Shown here piece after piece: positions 34,148 through 43,306 of a stretch of 64,000 nt of DNA. A program made the position numbers and the translations under genes. The DNA comes from an uncultured Paracoccaceae bacterium (lineage in GTDB: Bacteria; Pseudomonadota; Alphaproteobacteria; Rhodobacterales; Rhodobacteraceae), in contig CALSNT010000014.1 of NCBI GenBank assembly GCA_943787785.1, positions 47,920 to 111,919 on the forward strand. The letters run 5' to 3'. The first letter of the stretch is position 1; every line of letters begins with the position of its first letter. The notes below the pieces were generated by a model. It ran no database searches, was not told the origin of the DNA, and was given only the letters and a program-made list of their open reading frames with translations.

Positions 34148-35623
34148 ATGATGCGCAATCTGGCACTAAGCACGATAATAGTCGCGGCGGCGATTGCGTT
34201 TGAACTGCATGCGCAATCAAGCGTTGAACCGGCCGACGCGCCGACTACCGCCGTGGCGGACACTCAGGACGTGACCATCGCTTTTGATGCCGCAATCCTG
34301 TCCGAGACCGAGCGACGAACCCTTCAGGCCGCGCTGACGTTCAGTGGCGATTTTCGGGGCGACGTGAATGGAACTTGGGACCTTGCGTCGCAATCGGCGC
34401 TGATGAGCTATGCGTCCCGTACCCGTGCCGGGGCGGTTCCCGGGCCGGAAGACCTGCGCAATCTGCTGGCAGATCTCGAAGCCGAGCGGCGCGCCAACAG
34501 CTGGGAAACGGTGCATTTCGATGGCGCGGACCATTCGCACCTGATGCCCTTCGCGCTGGTAGAACCGGTAGACGAGGCCAGCGAAATCGACTTTGAAAGC
34601 GTCGACGGGGCCTTCGGATTCAGTGTTCGGTTCGGGCCGATGGATCGGATGACGTCAATTCACGCACGGCTCGCCTCTCGCCACATTGGCGAAGAGCCAG
34701 CGTACCGGCGCAGCTCTGCTGAGCAGGTCGTGACGGCGATTGATACTGCGACCGGGCGGCACGTATTTGCGCGCTCTGACAAGGGCGACGACGGCTGGGT
34801 GACCAGCATCATCTCGGCTGAGCCAATCCATCGTGCGCGCTTGTCGCTAATGGCAGCTAGTTTCGCGCGGGGCGAACCGCCGGACATTCGACTCAATCCC
34901 CATGGTCGGCTGGCCGCACTTATTGCACCGGATACATCGCCCGACGATGCCGCAGTTTCTGCCGAGGTAGCCAAAGGGCCCACAACAGCAAACGCCGCAC
35001 CGGGAGCGACGCCCAGCGGCATTGGGACCGGCTTCTTTGTCAATGCGACCGACATTCTGACCGCTGCACATGTGGTGGCCGACTGCGGCCATGTCTCACT
35101 CGAAAACGGCGCAGCATTGCAGGTGTCTGAAATGAATGAGGCTCTGGATCTGGCCTTGCTCAGCAGTGATCAACCGTCCGCCAATTGGTTAGTCCTCGGA
35201 GGATTGCCCGATGCACGGCTTGGCGAACAGGTGTTTGCGCTTGGCTACCCTTATGCAGGAATTCTTAGCAGCCGCCTTACGGTAACCGGCGGCAATGTCA
35301 GCGCGCTGGACGGAATATTACCCGACGAGTCCCGTTTGATGATCAGCGCTCCAATCCAGCCCGGCAACTCCGGCGGACCTGTTATGAACAAACGAGGAGA
35401 GGTTCTGGGTGTCGTGGTGTCCCGACTGGACGAGCTGACGGTTTTAGGGGCGACGGGAACGCTGCCGCAAAACATGAACTTTGCCGTGCCGCCCGACGCA
35501 ATGATGGGGTTTCTCGAAGACGCCAATGTGTTGTTCCCAGCCCGGCGCGCCGCGCCGTTTTTGATTGAGGACGGTCTGCCCAAGGGCGTCGAGGCCGCGA
35601 TTGTTCCGATTGAGTGTCACTGA
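34148..35623 (+). CDS. Periplasmic trypsin-like serine protease with N-terminal peptidoglycan-binding-like domain
   Basis: 491 residues from ATG 34148. After a signal peptide, residues about 45-100 (LSETERRTLQAALTFSGDF then GTWDLASQSALMSY) resemble a peptidoglycan-binding fold. The protease domain has His in ILTAAHVVADC (about 307), Asp in NEALDLALL (about 333) and Ser in QPGNSGGPV (about 407). No PDZ domain follows, unlike DegP/HtrA. Probably an envelope protease anchored near the cell wall. Confidence 0.85.
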   Translation: MMRNLALSTIIVAAAIAFELHAQSSVEPADAPTTAVADTQDVTIAFDAAILSETERRTLQAALTFSGDFRGDVNGTWDLASQSALMSYASRTRAGAVPGPEDLRNLLADLEAERRANSWETVHFDGADHSHLMPFALVEPVDEASEIDFESVDGAFGFSVRFGPMDRMTSIHARLASRHIGEEPAYRRSSAEQVVTAIDTATGRHVFARSDKGDDGWVTSIISAEPIHRARLSLMAASFARGEPPDIRLNPHGRLAALIAPDTSPDDAAVSAEVAKGPTTANAAPGATPSGIGTGFFVNATDILTAAHVVADCGHVSLENGAALQVSEMNEALDLALLSSDQPSANWLVLGGLPDARLGEQVFALGYPYAGILSSRLTVTGGNVSALDGILPDESRLMISAPIQPGNSGGPVMNKRGEVLGVVVSRLDELTVLGATGTLPQNMNFAVPPDAMMGFLEDANVLFPARRAAPFLIEDGLPKGVEAAIVPIECH

Positions 35624-35838
35624 AGACCGGATCTCCGGTTATTCAGTCCGCCAGATCGTCGCTGCGAGCGATGGTTGAGGCCAGCCACCCGAGGTATTTC
35701 TAACAGTAAGTTAAGTGAAGTGACGGGTTCGTTAACCGCCATTCGGTGCAAGCGTGCGTAATTAGAACGATTCCAAAACCTTGACTTCACACCTGCCGAG
35801 GCGCATCTATTGCACCTGATCCTAAAGGCGGTGCCCCG

Positions 35839-36399
35839 ATGTTTATCCAGACTGAATCCACGCCGAACCCTGCGACGCTGAAGTTTCTGCCGGGTCGGGC
35901 CGTACTCGATGCCGGAACAGCTGATTTTCCAACGCCGGAGTCCGGGGAGAAGTCGCCTTTGGCGCGGCGTATTTTTGCGGTTGGCGGCGTTACCGGCGTC
36001 TTCTTTGGAAATGATTTCGTTACAGTCACCAAAGACGAAGCCACCGAGTGGGACCATGTGAAACCCGCCATACTTGGCGCGATCATGGAGCATTTTCAGT
36101 CTGGCGCACCGGTCGTCGAAGGCGATGACGGCGCTGGGGGCCATGCCAGCCACGATGGGCCGGACAGCGAGATTGTGAATCAGATCAAATCCCTGCTCGA
36201 CACCCGCGTCCGCCCCGCCGTGGCACAAGACGGCGGTGATATCACGTTCCACGGCTTTGATCGCGGCGTGGTCTATCTGCACATGCAGGGCGCCTGCGCA
36301 GGCTGTCCGTCGTCCACCCTGACCCTGAAAATGGGCATCGAGAACCTGCTGCGCCATTACATCCCCGAAGTGGTGGAAGTGCGTCCGGTCGCTGCCTGA
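35839..36399 (+). CDS. NfuA/NifU-like iron-sulfur carrier
   Basis: 186 residues. The N-terminal Nfu_N domain begins FIQTESTPNPATLKFLPG; the C-terminal NifU domain has the cluster-binding CAGCPSST. It carries 4Fe-4S clusters to target enzymes. Upstream of tsaB by 11 nt, likely one transcript with tsaB and rimI. Confidence 0.94.
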   Translation: MFIQTESTPNPATLKFLPGRAVLDAGTADFPTPESGEKSPLARRIFAVGGVTGVFFGNDFVTVTKDEATEWDHVKPAILGAIMEHFQSGAPVVEGDDGAGGHASHDGPDSEIVNQIKSLLDTRVRPAVAQDGGDITFHGFDRGVVYLHMQGACAGCPSSTLTLKMGIENLLRHYIPEVVEVRPVAA

Positions 36400-36410
36400 G
36401 GCCTCAAAAG

Positions 36411-37109
36411 ATGCAGCCGAAGGGCGGGTTTGATCCCAATATTCTGGCCTTCGATACCAGCTTGCCGCAGATCTCCGCTGCGCTGAGTTCTGACGTCATA
36501 ATCGCCGAACATGATGAGCAAATGGCCCGCGGTCAGGCTGAAAAGTTGATGCCCGTGCTTGAAAACCTGTTGCGCGAGGCAGGCGGCGATTGGAGCAATC
36601 TGGATCTGATCGCCGTTGGTGTCGGTCCGGGGAATTTCACCGGGATCCGTATTTCCGTCTCGGCAGCGCGGGGGCTGGCATTGGGGCTGGGCATTCCCGT
36701 CATTGGTGTATCGATGTTTGAAGCGCTGCTTGATTGGGATGGCCCGCTGTATCAACCAGCAGAAATCCTCAGCATCGCGGCACCGCGCGGGCAGGCATAT
36801 GTCCAATACTTTCGTTACGGGATGCCTCAGGCAAAGCCGCGATTGATCGACCCCTGCCAGCCACCCTTGGATTTGCAGTTGCCAGTCAACATGATCGTGC
36901 GTGGGCATTGTGCCGAGCAAATTGCCCGCCCGTTCAACGCCCGGTGGGAAGAGGTTGCCCCCAACCGCGTCGCAGCGAATATTGCCAGAATCGCGGAAAT
37001 CAGGTGGCGCGATCCCGGCTATGATGCGTCTGCGCGACCAACTCCTTTGTACATCCGTGCGCCTGACGCCGCGCCGTCACGCCACACGGTCCCGACATTG
37101 GCCGGATGA
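36411..37109 (+). CDS. tsaB: tRNA t6A synthesis protein TsaB
   Basis: 232 residues. LAFDTSLPQISAAL at the N-terminus and VGVGPGNFTGIRISVSAARG are diagnostic. TsaB activates TsaD for threonylcarbamoylation of A37 in ANN-reading tRNAs. It overlaps rimI by 4 nt (ATGA). Confidence 0.93.
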   Translation: MQPKGGFDPNILAFDTSLPQISAALSSDVIIAEHDEQMARGQAEKLMPVLENLLREAGGDWSNLDLIAVGVGPGNFTGIRISVSAARGLALGLGIPVIGVSMFEALLDWDGPLYQPAEILSIAAPRGQAYVQYFRYGMPQAKPRLIDPCQPPLDLQLPVNMIVRGHCAEQIARPFNARWEEVAPNRVAANIARIAEIRWRDPGYDASARPTPLYIRAPDAAPSRHTVPTLAG

Positions 37110-37522
37110 GCCTAGCCTCTGACCTGGCGGCCACCCATGCGCGGGCCATGGAGGACAGGCCTTGGAGTGCTGACGAATTCACCAGCCTTCTTTCCAGCCC
37201 CAACGTGTTTCTTATCGGCAATCCGATCTGTTTCGCACTGGGTCGGGTCGCCGCTGACGAGGCGGAACTGTTAACCCTCGCCACCGATCCGGATAATCGC
37301 CGCAAAGGGTTGGCACGCGCCGCACTGACGGCGTTCGACACCACGGCAATTGTAAGAGGTGCCAAGGCTGCTTTCCTTGAGGTTGCTGCAAACAATGGCG
37401 CGGCAATCGCCCTGTATTTAAGCAAGGGATGGTTCGAAACAGGTCGGCGCAAGGGCTACTATGCGTTCGACAGGGGCAAGATCGACGCAGTCGTGATGCG
37501 GCGCGATTTGACGCCGAGTTAG
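37106..37522 (+). CDS. rimI: GNAT acetyltransferase, RimI-like
   Basis: 138 residues. The acetyl-CoA motif is LATDPDNRRKGLARAAL (normally RRxGxG/A), followed by AFLEVAANNGAAIALYLSKGWFETGRRKGYY. In E. coli RimI acetylates ribosomal protein S18. Position after tsaB is conserved in bacteria and supports the name. ATG overlaps the tsaB stop. Confidence 0.88.
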   Translation: MSLASDLAATHARAMEDRPWSADEFTSLLSSPNVFLIGNPICFALGRVAADEAELLTLATDPDNRRKGLARAALTAFDTTAIVRGAKAAFLEVAANNGAAIALYLSKGWFETGRRKGYYAFDRGKIDAVVMRRDLTPS

Positions 37523-37670
37523 TTCATACTGCCGCACTGACAGCCTGTGGATAACCCTCAGAAAGCTATTGACCGCCTTGTTCCGCACTGGCCTTATCCG
37601 GGGATGCTGGCCCATCCAGCCCCAACGGGGCGAGTTCAATCGCCTGATGAAACCAACTGGGAGACTTCCT

Positions 37671-38669
37671 ATGACCCTCATGAAAAAATTCCTTGGCGCG
37701 ACCGCAGCGCTGGCCATCACGGCCACCGCTGCGCTGGCCGAACCCGGCCTGATCATTGACCTTGGCGGCAAGTTCGACAAATCCTTTAACGAAAGCGCCT
37801 ATAACGGTGCGCAGCGCTGGGTCGAAGAGACCGGTGGTGAGTATCTTGAGACCGAGCTGCAGAACGACGCGCAGCGCGAACAGACCATGCGTCGGATGGC
37901 CGAACGTGGTGCAAACCCGATTGTGGTTCTGGGCTTCGCCAATGCCTCGACCCTGGAAAAAGTTGCACCGGATTATCCCGACACGCTGTTCTCGATCGTT
38001 GACGTGAACTGGCTGGACCTGCCGAACGTGCAGCAGGTCAGCTTTTCCGAGCATGAGGGCAGCTATCTTGTCGGTATGCTGGCGGCGATGGCGTCCAAGA
38101 CCGGAACTGTCAGCTTTGTCGGGGGCATGGATGTGCCGCTGATCCGCAAATTCGCCTGTGGCTATGCTCAGGGCGTGTTGGCGGTGAATCCGGACGCGAC
38201 GGTGATTTCCAACATGACAGGCACCACACCGACGGCATGGAACGACCCGGTGAAGGGTGGAGAGCTGACAAAGGCGCAAATCAGCCAGGGGTCTGACGTG
38301 GTCTTTGCCGCAGCCGGTGGCACTGGTGTCGGCGTTCTGCAGGCTGCTGCCGACGAAGGCGTGTTCTCGATCGGTGTGGACAGCAACCAGAACTATCTGC
38401 ACCCCGGTTCGGTCCTGACCTCGATGCTCAAGCGCGTCGATAACGCCGTTTACGAAGCGTTCAGTGCCGGGATGGAGCTGGAAACCGGTGTGGTCAACAT
38501 GGACCTTGCGTCGGGTGGTGTCGGCTATGCCGTCGACGAAAACAACGAAGCGCTGCTGACGGAAAATATGCGTACAGCCGTGGACCGGGCCGCGAAGAAT
38601 ATCGCGTCGGGCACCATCAAGGTGCAGGACTACAGCGCTGACGACAGCTGCGCCGCGCTGAGCTTCTGA
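37671..38669 (+). CDS. BMP-family substrate-binding protein of a nucleoside ABC importer
   Basis: 332 residues from ATG 37671. A signal peptide MKKFLGATAALAITATAALA is followed by LIIDLGGKFDKSFNESAYNGA, the BMP family signature, and later SFVGGMDVPLIRKFACGYAQG. BMP proteins such as PnrA and the Rhodobacteraceae homologues bind purine nucleosides. First gene of a transport operon with two permeases and an ATPase, and purine nucleoside phosphorylase at the end. Confidence 0.93.
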   Translation: MTLMKKFLGATAALAITATAALAEPGLIIDLGGKFDKSFNESAYNGAQRWVEETGGEYLETELQNDAQREQTMRRMAERGANPIVVLGFANASTLEKVAPDYPDTLFSIVDVNWLDLPNVQQVSFSEHEGSYLVGMLAAMASKTGTVSFVGGMDVPLIRKFACGYAQGVLAVNPDATVISNMTGTTPTAWNDPVKGGELTKAQISQGSDVVFAAAGGTGVGVLQAAADEGVFSIGVDSNQNYLHPGSVLTSMLKRVDNAVYEAFSAGMELETGVVNMDLASGGVGYAVDENNEALLTENMRTAVDRAAKNIASGTIKVQDYSADDSCAALSF

Positions 38670-38682
38670 TCAGGCGGCTCGC

Positions 38683-40272
38683 ATGAGCGATACAACGACC
38701 GATCCGGGGCGGGCCACTGCGCCCGCCCCGGACGCACGCGCCCCGGCGATCGAGCTGAAGGGTATCTCCAAGGCATTCGGCCCGGTACAGGCCAACAAGG
38801 ACATCGCCATCCGCGTCATGCCGGGCACGATCCACGGCATCATCGGCGAAAACGGCGCTGGAAAATCCACTTTGATGTCAATTCTCTACGGCTTTTACAA
38901 AGCCGATAAGGGCGAGATTTTCATCAATGGCCACAAGACCGAGATCCCCGACAGCCAAGCCGCGATCCGCGCAGGCATCGGAATGGTCTTCCAGCACTTT
39001 AAGCTTGTCGAGAACTTCACAGTTCTGGAAAACGTAGTGCTCGGGGCCGAGGAAGGCGCTTTGCTACGCCCTTCATTGGCCAAGGCGCGCAAGCTGCTGA
39101 CCCAACTGGCCAAGGAATACGAACTCAACGTCGATCCCGATGCGCTGATCGAAGACATCGGCGTCGGGATGCAGCAGAGGGTGGAAATCCTTAAAGCTCT
39201 CTATCGACAGGCCGACATTCTGATCCTCGACGAGCCCACTGGCGTTCTGACCCCCGCCGAAGCGGATCACCTGTTCCGCATCCTCGACAACCTCAAGGCC
39301 GAGGGTAAGACGATCATCCTGATCACGCACAAGCTGCGCGAGATCATGGATGTCACCGACACGGTCAGCGTGATGCGGCGGGGAGAGATGACAGCAACGG
39401 TCAAAACGGCCGAGACCAGCCCGGAAGAACTGGCCGAGCTTATGGTCGGTCGCAAGGTCCTGCTGCGCGTCGACAAAAAGCCTGCGAACCCGGGTGAGGT
39501 GGTTCTGGAAGTCATGAACCTCAACGTCACCGACGACGCCGGGGTGCATCGCTTGAAGGATGTATCCTTAACCGTCCGGGCCGGAGAAATTCTCGGCATA
39601 GCCGGGGTGGCGGGCAACGGGCAATCTGAACTGCTCGACGTACTGGGCGGGATTGATCACGGCACTGGTACGGTCGAGTTGAATGGCGAGGCGATTGACC
39701 TGAGCGGCAAGCAATCGGACGGAAAATCGCGCCGGGATCGCGGGATTGCTCATGTCCCCGAAGATCGCCAACGGCGCGGATTGATCATGGATTTCTCTGC
39801 CTGGGAAAACATCGCTTTTGGTTATCACGACGACGCAATGTATCAGAAAAACGTATGGTTGATGGATAATGCCGCCCTGAAGGCCGAGACCGAAGCCAAG
39901 ATGGGCCGTTTCGACGTCCGCCCGCCGGACCCGAAACTATCGGCGAAGAATTTTTCCGGCGGCAACCAGCAGAAAATCGTTCTGGCCCGCGAGATTGAGC
40001 GCAACCCGGACCTGCTGCTGATCGGCCAGCCAACGCGCGGTGTAGACATCGGGGCGATAGAATTCATCCATCAGCAGATCGTCGCTCTGCGTGATCAAGG
40101 CAAGGCGATCCTGCTGGTCAGCGTCGAGCTGGACGAGATCATGAGCCTTTCAGACAGGATCGCGGTAATGTTCGACGGGCGCATCATGGGCGAACGCCTG
40201 CCTTCTGAAACCGACGAGAAGAAGCTGGGCCTTCTGATGGCCGGGGTGACCGAAGGAACGGGGGGCGTGTAG
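38683..40272 (+). CDS. Nucleoside ABC importer, ATPase with two nucleotide-binding domains
   Basis: 529 residues. Domain 1: Walker A IGENGAGKSTLMSI, signature VGMQQRVEILKAL, Walker B ILILDEPTGVLTP. Domain 2 has a degenerate Walker A (GVAGNGQSELLD), signature FSGGNQQKIVLAREI and Walker B replaced by LLLIGQPTRGVD. Typical of carbohydrate/nucleoside (CUT2-like) importers, one active and one degenerate site. Follows the BMP gene by 13 nt. Confidence 0.93.
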   Translation: MSDTTTDPGRATAPAPDARAPAIELKGISKAFGPVQANKDIAIRVMPGTIHGIIGENGAGKSTLMSILYGFYKADKGEIFINGHKTEIPDSQAAIRAGIGMVFQHFKLVENFTVLENVVLGAEEGALLRPSLAKARKLLTQLAKEYELNVDPDALIEDIGVGMQQRVEILKALYRQADILILDEPTGVLTPAEADHLFRILDNLKAEGKTIILITHKLREIMDVTDTVSVMRRGEMTATVKTAETSPEELAELMVGRKVLLRVDKKPANPGEVVLEVMNLNVTDDAGVHRLKDVSLTVRAGEILGIAGVAGNGQSELLDVLGGIDHGTGTVELNGEAIDLSGKQSDGKSRRDRGIAHVPEDRQRRGLIMDFSAWENIAFGYHDDAMYQKNVWLMDNAALKAETEAKMGRFDVRPPDPKLSAKNFSGGNQQKIVLAREIERNPDLLLIGQPTRGVDIGAIEFIHQQIVALRDQGKAILLVSVELDEIMSLSDRIAVMFDGRIMGERLPSETDEKKLGLLMAGVTEGTGGV

Positions 40273-40529
40273 TGAGACTGAGAATTACACCTGAGGGACG
40301 CTTCACCGGAAACCACCACGTTTTGATAGAAAAAAGACTGTTATCACGTGATGTGTCATTGAATGAGGACAACGAAATTGAACTGAAAATGAAAGTTGGA
40401 CCAATCACAACATCTGGACGGTTCAACGGAAGGTTAACGATGAAGATATCCGAATTTTATCAGATTCTTGGAGCCGTTGAAGAATACAAGCTCGGAAAAT
40501 TATCGGACCTGACCACTGATGACGAATGA
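40272..40529 (+). CDS. AT-rich hypothetical ORF inserted in the nucleoside ABC operon
   Basis: 85 residues starting GTG 40272, overlapping the last base of the ATPase stop codon. Codon use is visibly AT-richer than its neighbours (many AAA, GAA, TTA, ATA codons). The protein is hydrophilic with no membrane part (ISEFYQILGAVEEYKLGKLSDL) and is not recognised. Other BMP-type operons do not normally have it. It may be a recent acquisition, and whether it is expressed is open. Confidence 0.55.
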   Translation: MRLRITPEGRFTGNHHVLIEKRLLSRDVSLNEDNEIELKMKVGPITTSGRFNGRLTMKISEFYQILGAVEEYKLGKLSDLTTDDE

Positions 40530-40561
40530 AAAACATAAGCTAATGGCAGAGGTGGCAACCA

Positions 40562-41677
40562 ATGGATAAGATGCCACGCTGGGCTGACGTGTTCCTGACG
40601 CCCCTGATCAGCCTGATCCTGGCGTTCTTCGTGTCGGGCCTTGTCGTGCTTTACATCGGCGAGAATCCGATCGAGGCGCTTTCGATCCTGATCGAAGGGG
40701 CAGTCGGATCAGCTTATGCTTGGGGCTATACGCTGTTCTACGCCACCAACTTCATCTTTACCGGGCTGGCAGTTTCCGTCGCCTTTCACGCGCGGATGTT
40801 CAATATCGGCGGTGAAGGTCAGGCGGCGATGGGGGGGCTTGGCGTCGCGCTGGTCTGCCTGATGATCCCCTGGCCGCACTGGATTCTGGCTTTGCCCGTC
40901 GCAGTCATTTTCGGCGCATTGTTCGGCGCCGCTTGGGCAGCAATCCCCGCTTATCTGCAAGCGAAACGTGGCAGCCACATCGTCATCACAACGATCATGT
41001 TCAACTTCATCGCCGCCGCCTTGCTTGTCTATCTGGTGGTCGAAGTGCTGAAAGCGCCGGGCCAGATGTCGCCGGAAACAGCCGCGTTTCAGGAAGGCAG
41101 CAACCTGCCAAAAATTGCCGACTTCCTACGCACGCTGGGTCTGGCCTGTGAAGGTCGCCCGCTGGAACGGGTCTGCCGCGCGCCTCTGAATATCGCCTTC
41201 ATCGTCGCACTGGTGTGCTGCTGGTTGGTCTGGCTTCTGATCTGGAGGACGCGACTTGGATACGAAATCCGTTCGTTCGGGCACTCGGAAGAGGCCGCCG
41301 TCTACGCCGGTATCTCGCCGGTCAAAATAACTATGATAGCGATGCTGATCTCGGGCGGTCTGGCCGGGTTGATGGCGGTGAACGCGGTGATGGGTGAGGC
41401 TGAGCGATTGGTGCTGGACACAGTGCAGGGCGCAGGATTCATCGGTATCGCGGTGGCACTGATGGGGCGGTCGCACCCGGTCGGCGTGTTCCTCGCCGCA
41501 CTGCTGTTCGGCGCACTGGTCCAGGGCGGTGCCGAGCTGGAATTCGAAATCCCTGCTATCACACGGGATATGATCGTGGTCATTCAGGCGCTGGTGATCC
41601 TGTTCACCGGCGCGCTGGACAATATGGTACGGATGCCGCTGGAACGGATGTTTCTGGCGCGCAGGAAGGTGGGCTGA
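40562..41677 (+). CDS. Nucleoside ABC importer permease 1
   Basis: 371 residues, about ten membrane helices. The NIGGEGQAAMGGLGVAL motif and GHSEEAAVYAGISPVKITMIAMLISGGLAGL loop are typical of BPD_transp_2-type permeases paired with BMP proteins. Forms the pore with the second permease at 42311. Confidence 0.92.
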   Translation: MDKMPRWADVFLTPLISLILAFFVSGLVVLYIGENPIEALSILIEGAVGSAYAWGYTLFYATNFIFTGLAVSVAFHARMFNIGGEGQAAMGGLGVALVCLMIPWPHWILALPVAVIFGALFGAAWAAIPAYLQAKRGSHIVITTIMFNFIAAALLVYLVVEVLKAPGQMSPETAAFQEGSNLPKIADFLRTLGLACEGRPLERVCRAPLNIAFIVALVCCWLVWLLIWRTRLGYEIRSFGHSEEAAVYAGISPVKITMIAMLISGGLAGLMAVNAVMGEAERLVLDTVQGAGFIGIAVALMGRSHPVGVFLAALLFGALVQGGAELEFEIPAITRDMIVVIQALVILFTGALDNMVRMPLERMFLARRKVG

Positions 41678-41680
41678 GCG

Positions 41681-42307
41681 ATGATCGCTGAATGGCTTCC
41701 AAATCTGCTGTTGTCCTGGAGTGTGCAGGCAACAGGTGTCGCATCCCCGGGTCCCGGAGTAGCCCTGGTACTGGGCATCGCTACCTCACAGGGGCGTAGC
41801 CCGGCGATGCTCGCCTGTCTGGGAATCGGACTAGCGGCCGTTTTGATGGCTGCGGCGACGGTCATGGGTCTGGCACCGATATGGGCCGAGTTCGCGTGGG
41901 TCGCGACAGCGCTGAAACTGTTGGGGGCGGCGTTTCTCGCCTGGCTCGCCTACAGCGCATTCCGCAGGTCGCTTAGCCCTCCGCCACCGCCGAGGGCCAC
42001 GACGCCGCGCAAAGCCGGGTCCAACATTTCCCACGGCTTCCTGATGCAATTGATCAACCCCAAAGCGATGGTATTCTGGCTGGCAGTGGCAGCGCTTGGC
42101 GGGTTAGGCACAGCGCCGCTGTTAGTCGTGCTGATCTTCCTTGTCGGGGCCTTCGTAATCTCCTTCGCTGGTCACGGAGCGTGGGCATTCGCCCTGTCAT
42201 CCGCACCGTTCCGAGCGCTCTATGCGCGGGGTCGTCGTTGGGTCGAAGGTGCGTTGGGCGCGTTCTTCGCCTTTGCCGCATTCAAACTCGCCACGACGAG
42301 GGTCTGA
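41681..42307 (+). CDS. LysE/RhtB family exporter
   Basis: 208 residues, five to six helices. SPGPGVALVLGIATSQGR, with the PGP of RhtB/LysE proteins, and FLMQLINPKAMVFWLAVAAL. Exports amino acids or derivatives. It lies between the two permease genes of the nucleoside importer with 3-nt gaps both sides, an unusual position. Confidence 0.9.
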   Translation: MIAEWLPNLLLSWSVQATGVASPGPGVALVLGIATSQGRSPAMLACLGIGLAAVLMAAATVMGLAPIWAEFAWVATALKLLGAAFLAWLAYSAFRRSLSPPPPPRATTPRKAGSNISHGFLMQLINPKAMVFWLAVAALGGLGTAPLLVVLIFLVGAFVISFAGHGAWAFALSSAPFRALYARGRRWVEGALGAFFAFAAFKLATTRV

Positions 42308-42310
42308 GAC

Positions 42311-43291
42311 ATGGATCTTCTCACAATCCTGCAAATTCTTGACTCGACTCTACGGCTGGCCACGCCGTTGTTGTTCGCCTGTCTTGCAGGGCTGTTCTCG
42401 GAACGCTCGGGAATTTTTGACATCGGGTTGGAAGGCAAGATGCTGATCGCGGCATTTTTCTCGGCAGCTTTCGCTTATACTACTGGCAACGTTTGGCTGG
42501 GAATGCTGGCGGGAATCGCCGGGTCAGTGGCGCTGGCGGCGCTGCATGGTGTCGCTTCGGTCACCTTCCGCGGCAACCAACTAATTTCAGGCGTGGCGAT
42601 CAATTTCCTGGCCGCCGGGTTCACCGTACTTATCGCACAGAACTGGTTTGGACAGGGCGGGCGGACCCCGGCGGTTGCCGGCCCGGCGAGGTTTGAAGGT
42701 CTGAATTGGCCGGGGGCCTTGGAGAAGTCCGAAGACATCCGCAATGCTTCACCCCTGATGCAGGCTTACTCTGAACTGATTTCGGGGCACACAATTCTGA
42801 CCTATGTTGCGCTGATCACCGTGCCGATCACCTGGTACGTCCTGTTCCGCACACGCTTTGGCCTGCGCCTGCGCGCCGTGGGTGAAAACCCCGGAGCGGT
42901 CGACACTGCCGGAATCAACGTGACCTCGCTGCGCTATATCGCTGTTGGAATCGCGGGGCTGCTGTGCGGTCTCGCGGGGGCATATCTGGCAACTGGACTT
43001 GCTGCCGGTTTCGGCAAGGACATGACGGCGGGGCGCGGGTTCATCGCGCTGGCGGCGCTGATCTTTGCCAAATGGCGGCCTTGGTACGCGCTGTTCGCCT
43101 GCCTGCTGTTCGGCTTCCTGCAATCGCTGTCCCTGCGTCCGGACGCAGTGAATAATCTCGTCCGCTTCGAGGTTCCGGGTCAGCTTCTGGACGCTCTGCC
43201 CTATATCTTGACGGTCGTAATCCTGGCCGGGTTTGTCGGCAAAGCCATCCCACCGCGCGCCGGTGGCGAACCCTATGTCAAAGAGCGCTGA
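42311..43291 (+). CDS. Nucleoside ABC importer permease 2
   Basis: 326 residues. LLFACLAGLFSERSGIFDIGLEGKMLIAAFFS and GENPGAVDTAGINVTSLRYIAVGIAGLLCGLAGAY are hallmarks of the second BMP-system permease. Ends 15 nt before the phosphorylase gene. Confidence 0.92.
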   Translation: MDLLTILQILDSTLRLATPLLFACLAGLFSERSGIFDIGLEGKMLIAAFFSAAFAYTTGNVWLGMLAGIAGSVALAALHGVASVTFRGNQLISGVAINFLAAGFTVLIAQNWFGQGGRTPAVAGPARFEGLNWPGALEKSEDIRNASPLMQAYSELISGHTILTYVALITVPITWYVLFRTRFGLRLRAVGENPGAVDTAGINVTSLRYIAVGIAGLLCGLAGAYLATGLAAGFGKDMTAGRGFIALAALIFAKWRPWYALFACLLFGFLQSLSLRPDAVNNLVRFEVPGQLLDALPYILTVVILAGFVGKAIPPRAGGEPYVKER

Positions 43292-43306
43292 TCGGACCAA
43301 CCTGCG

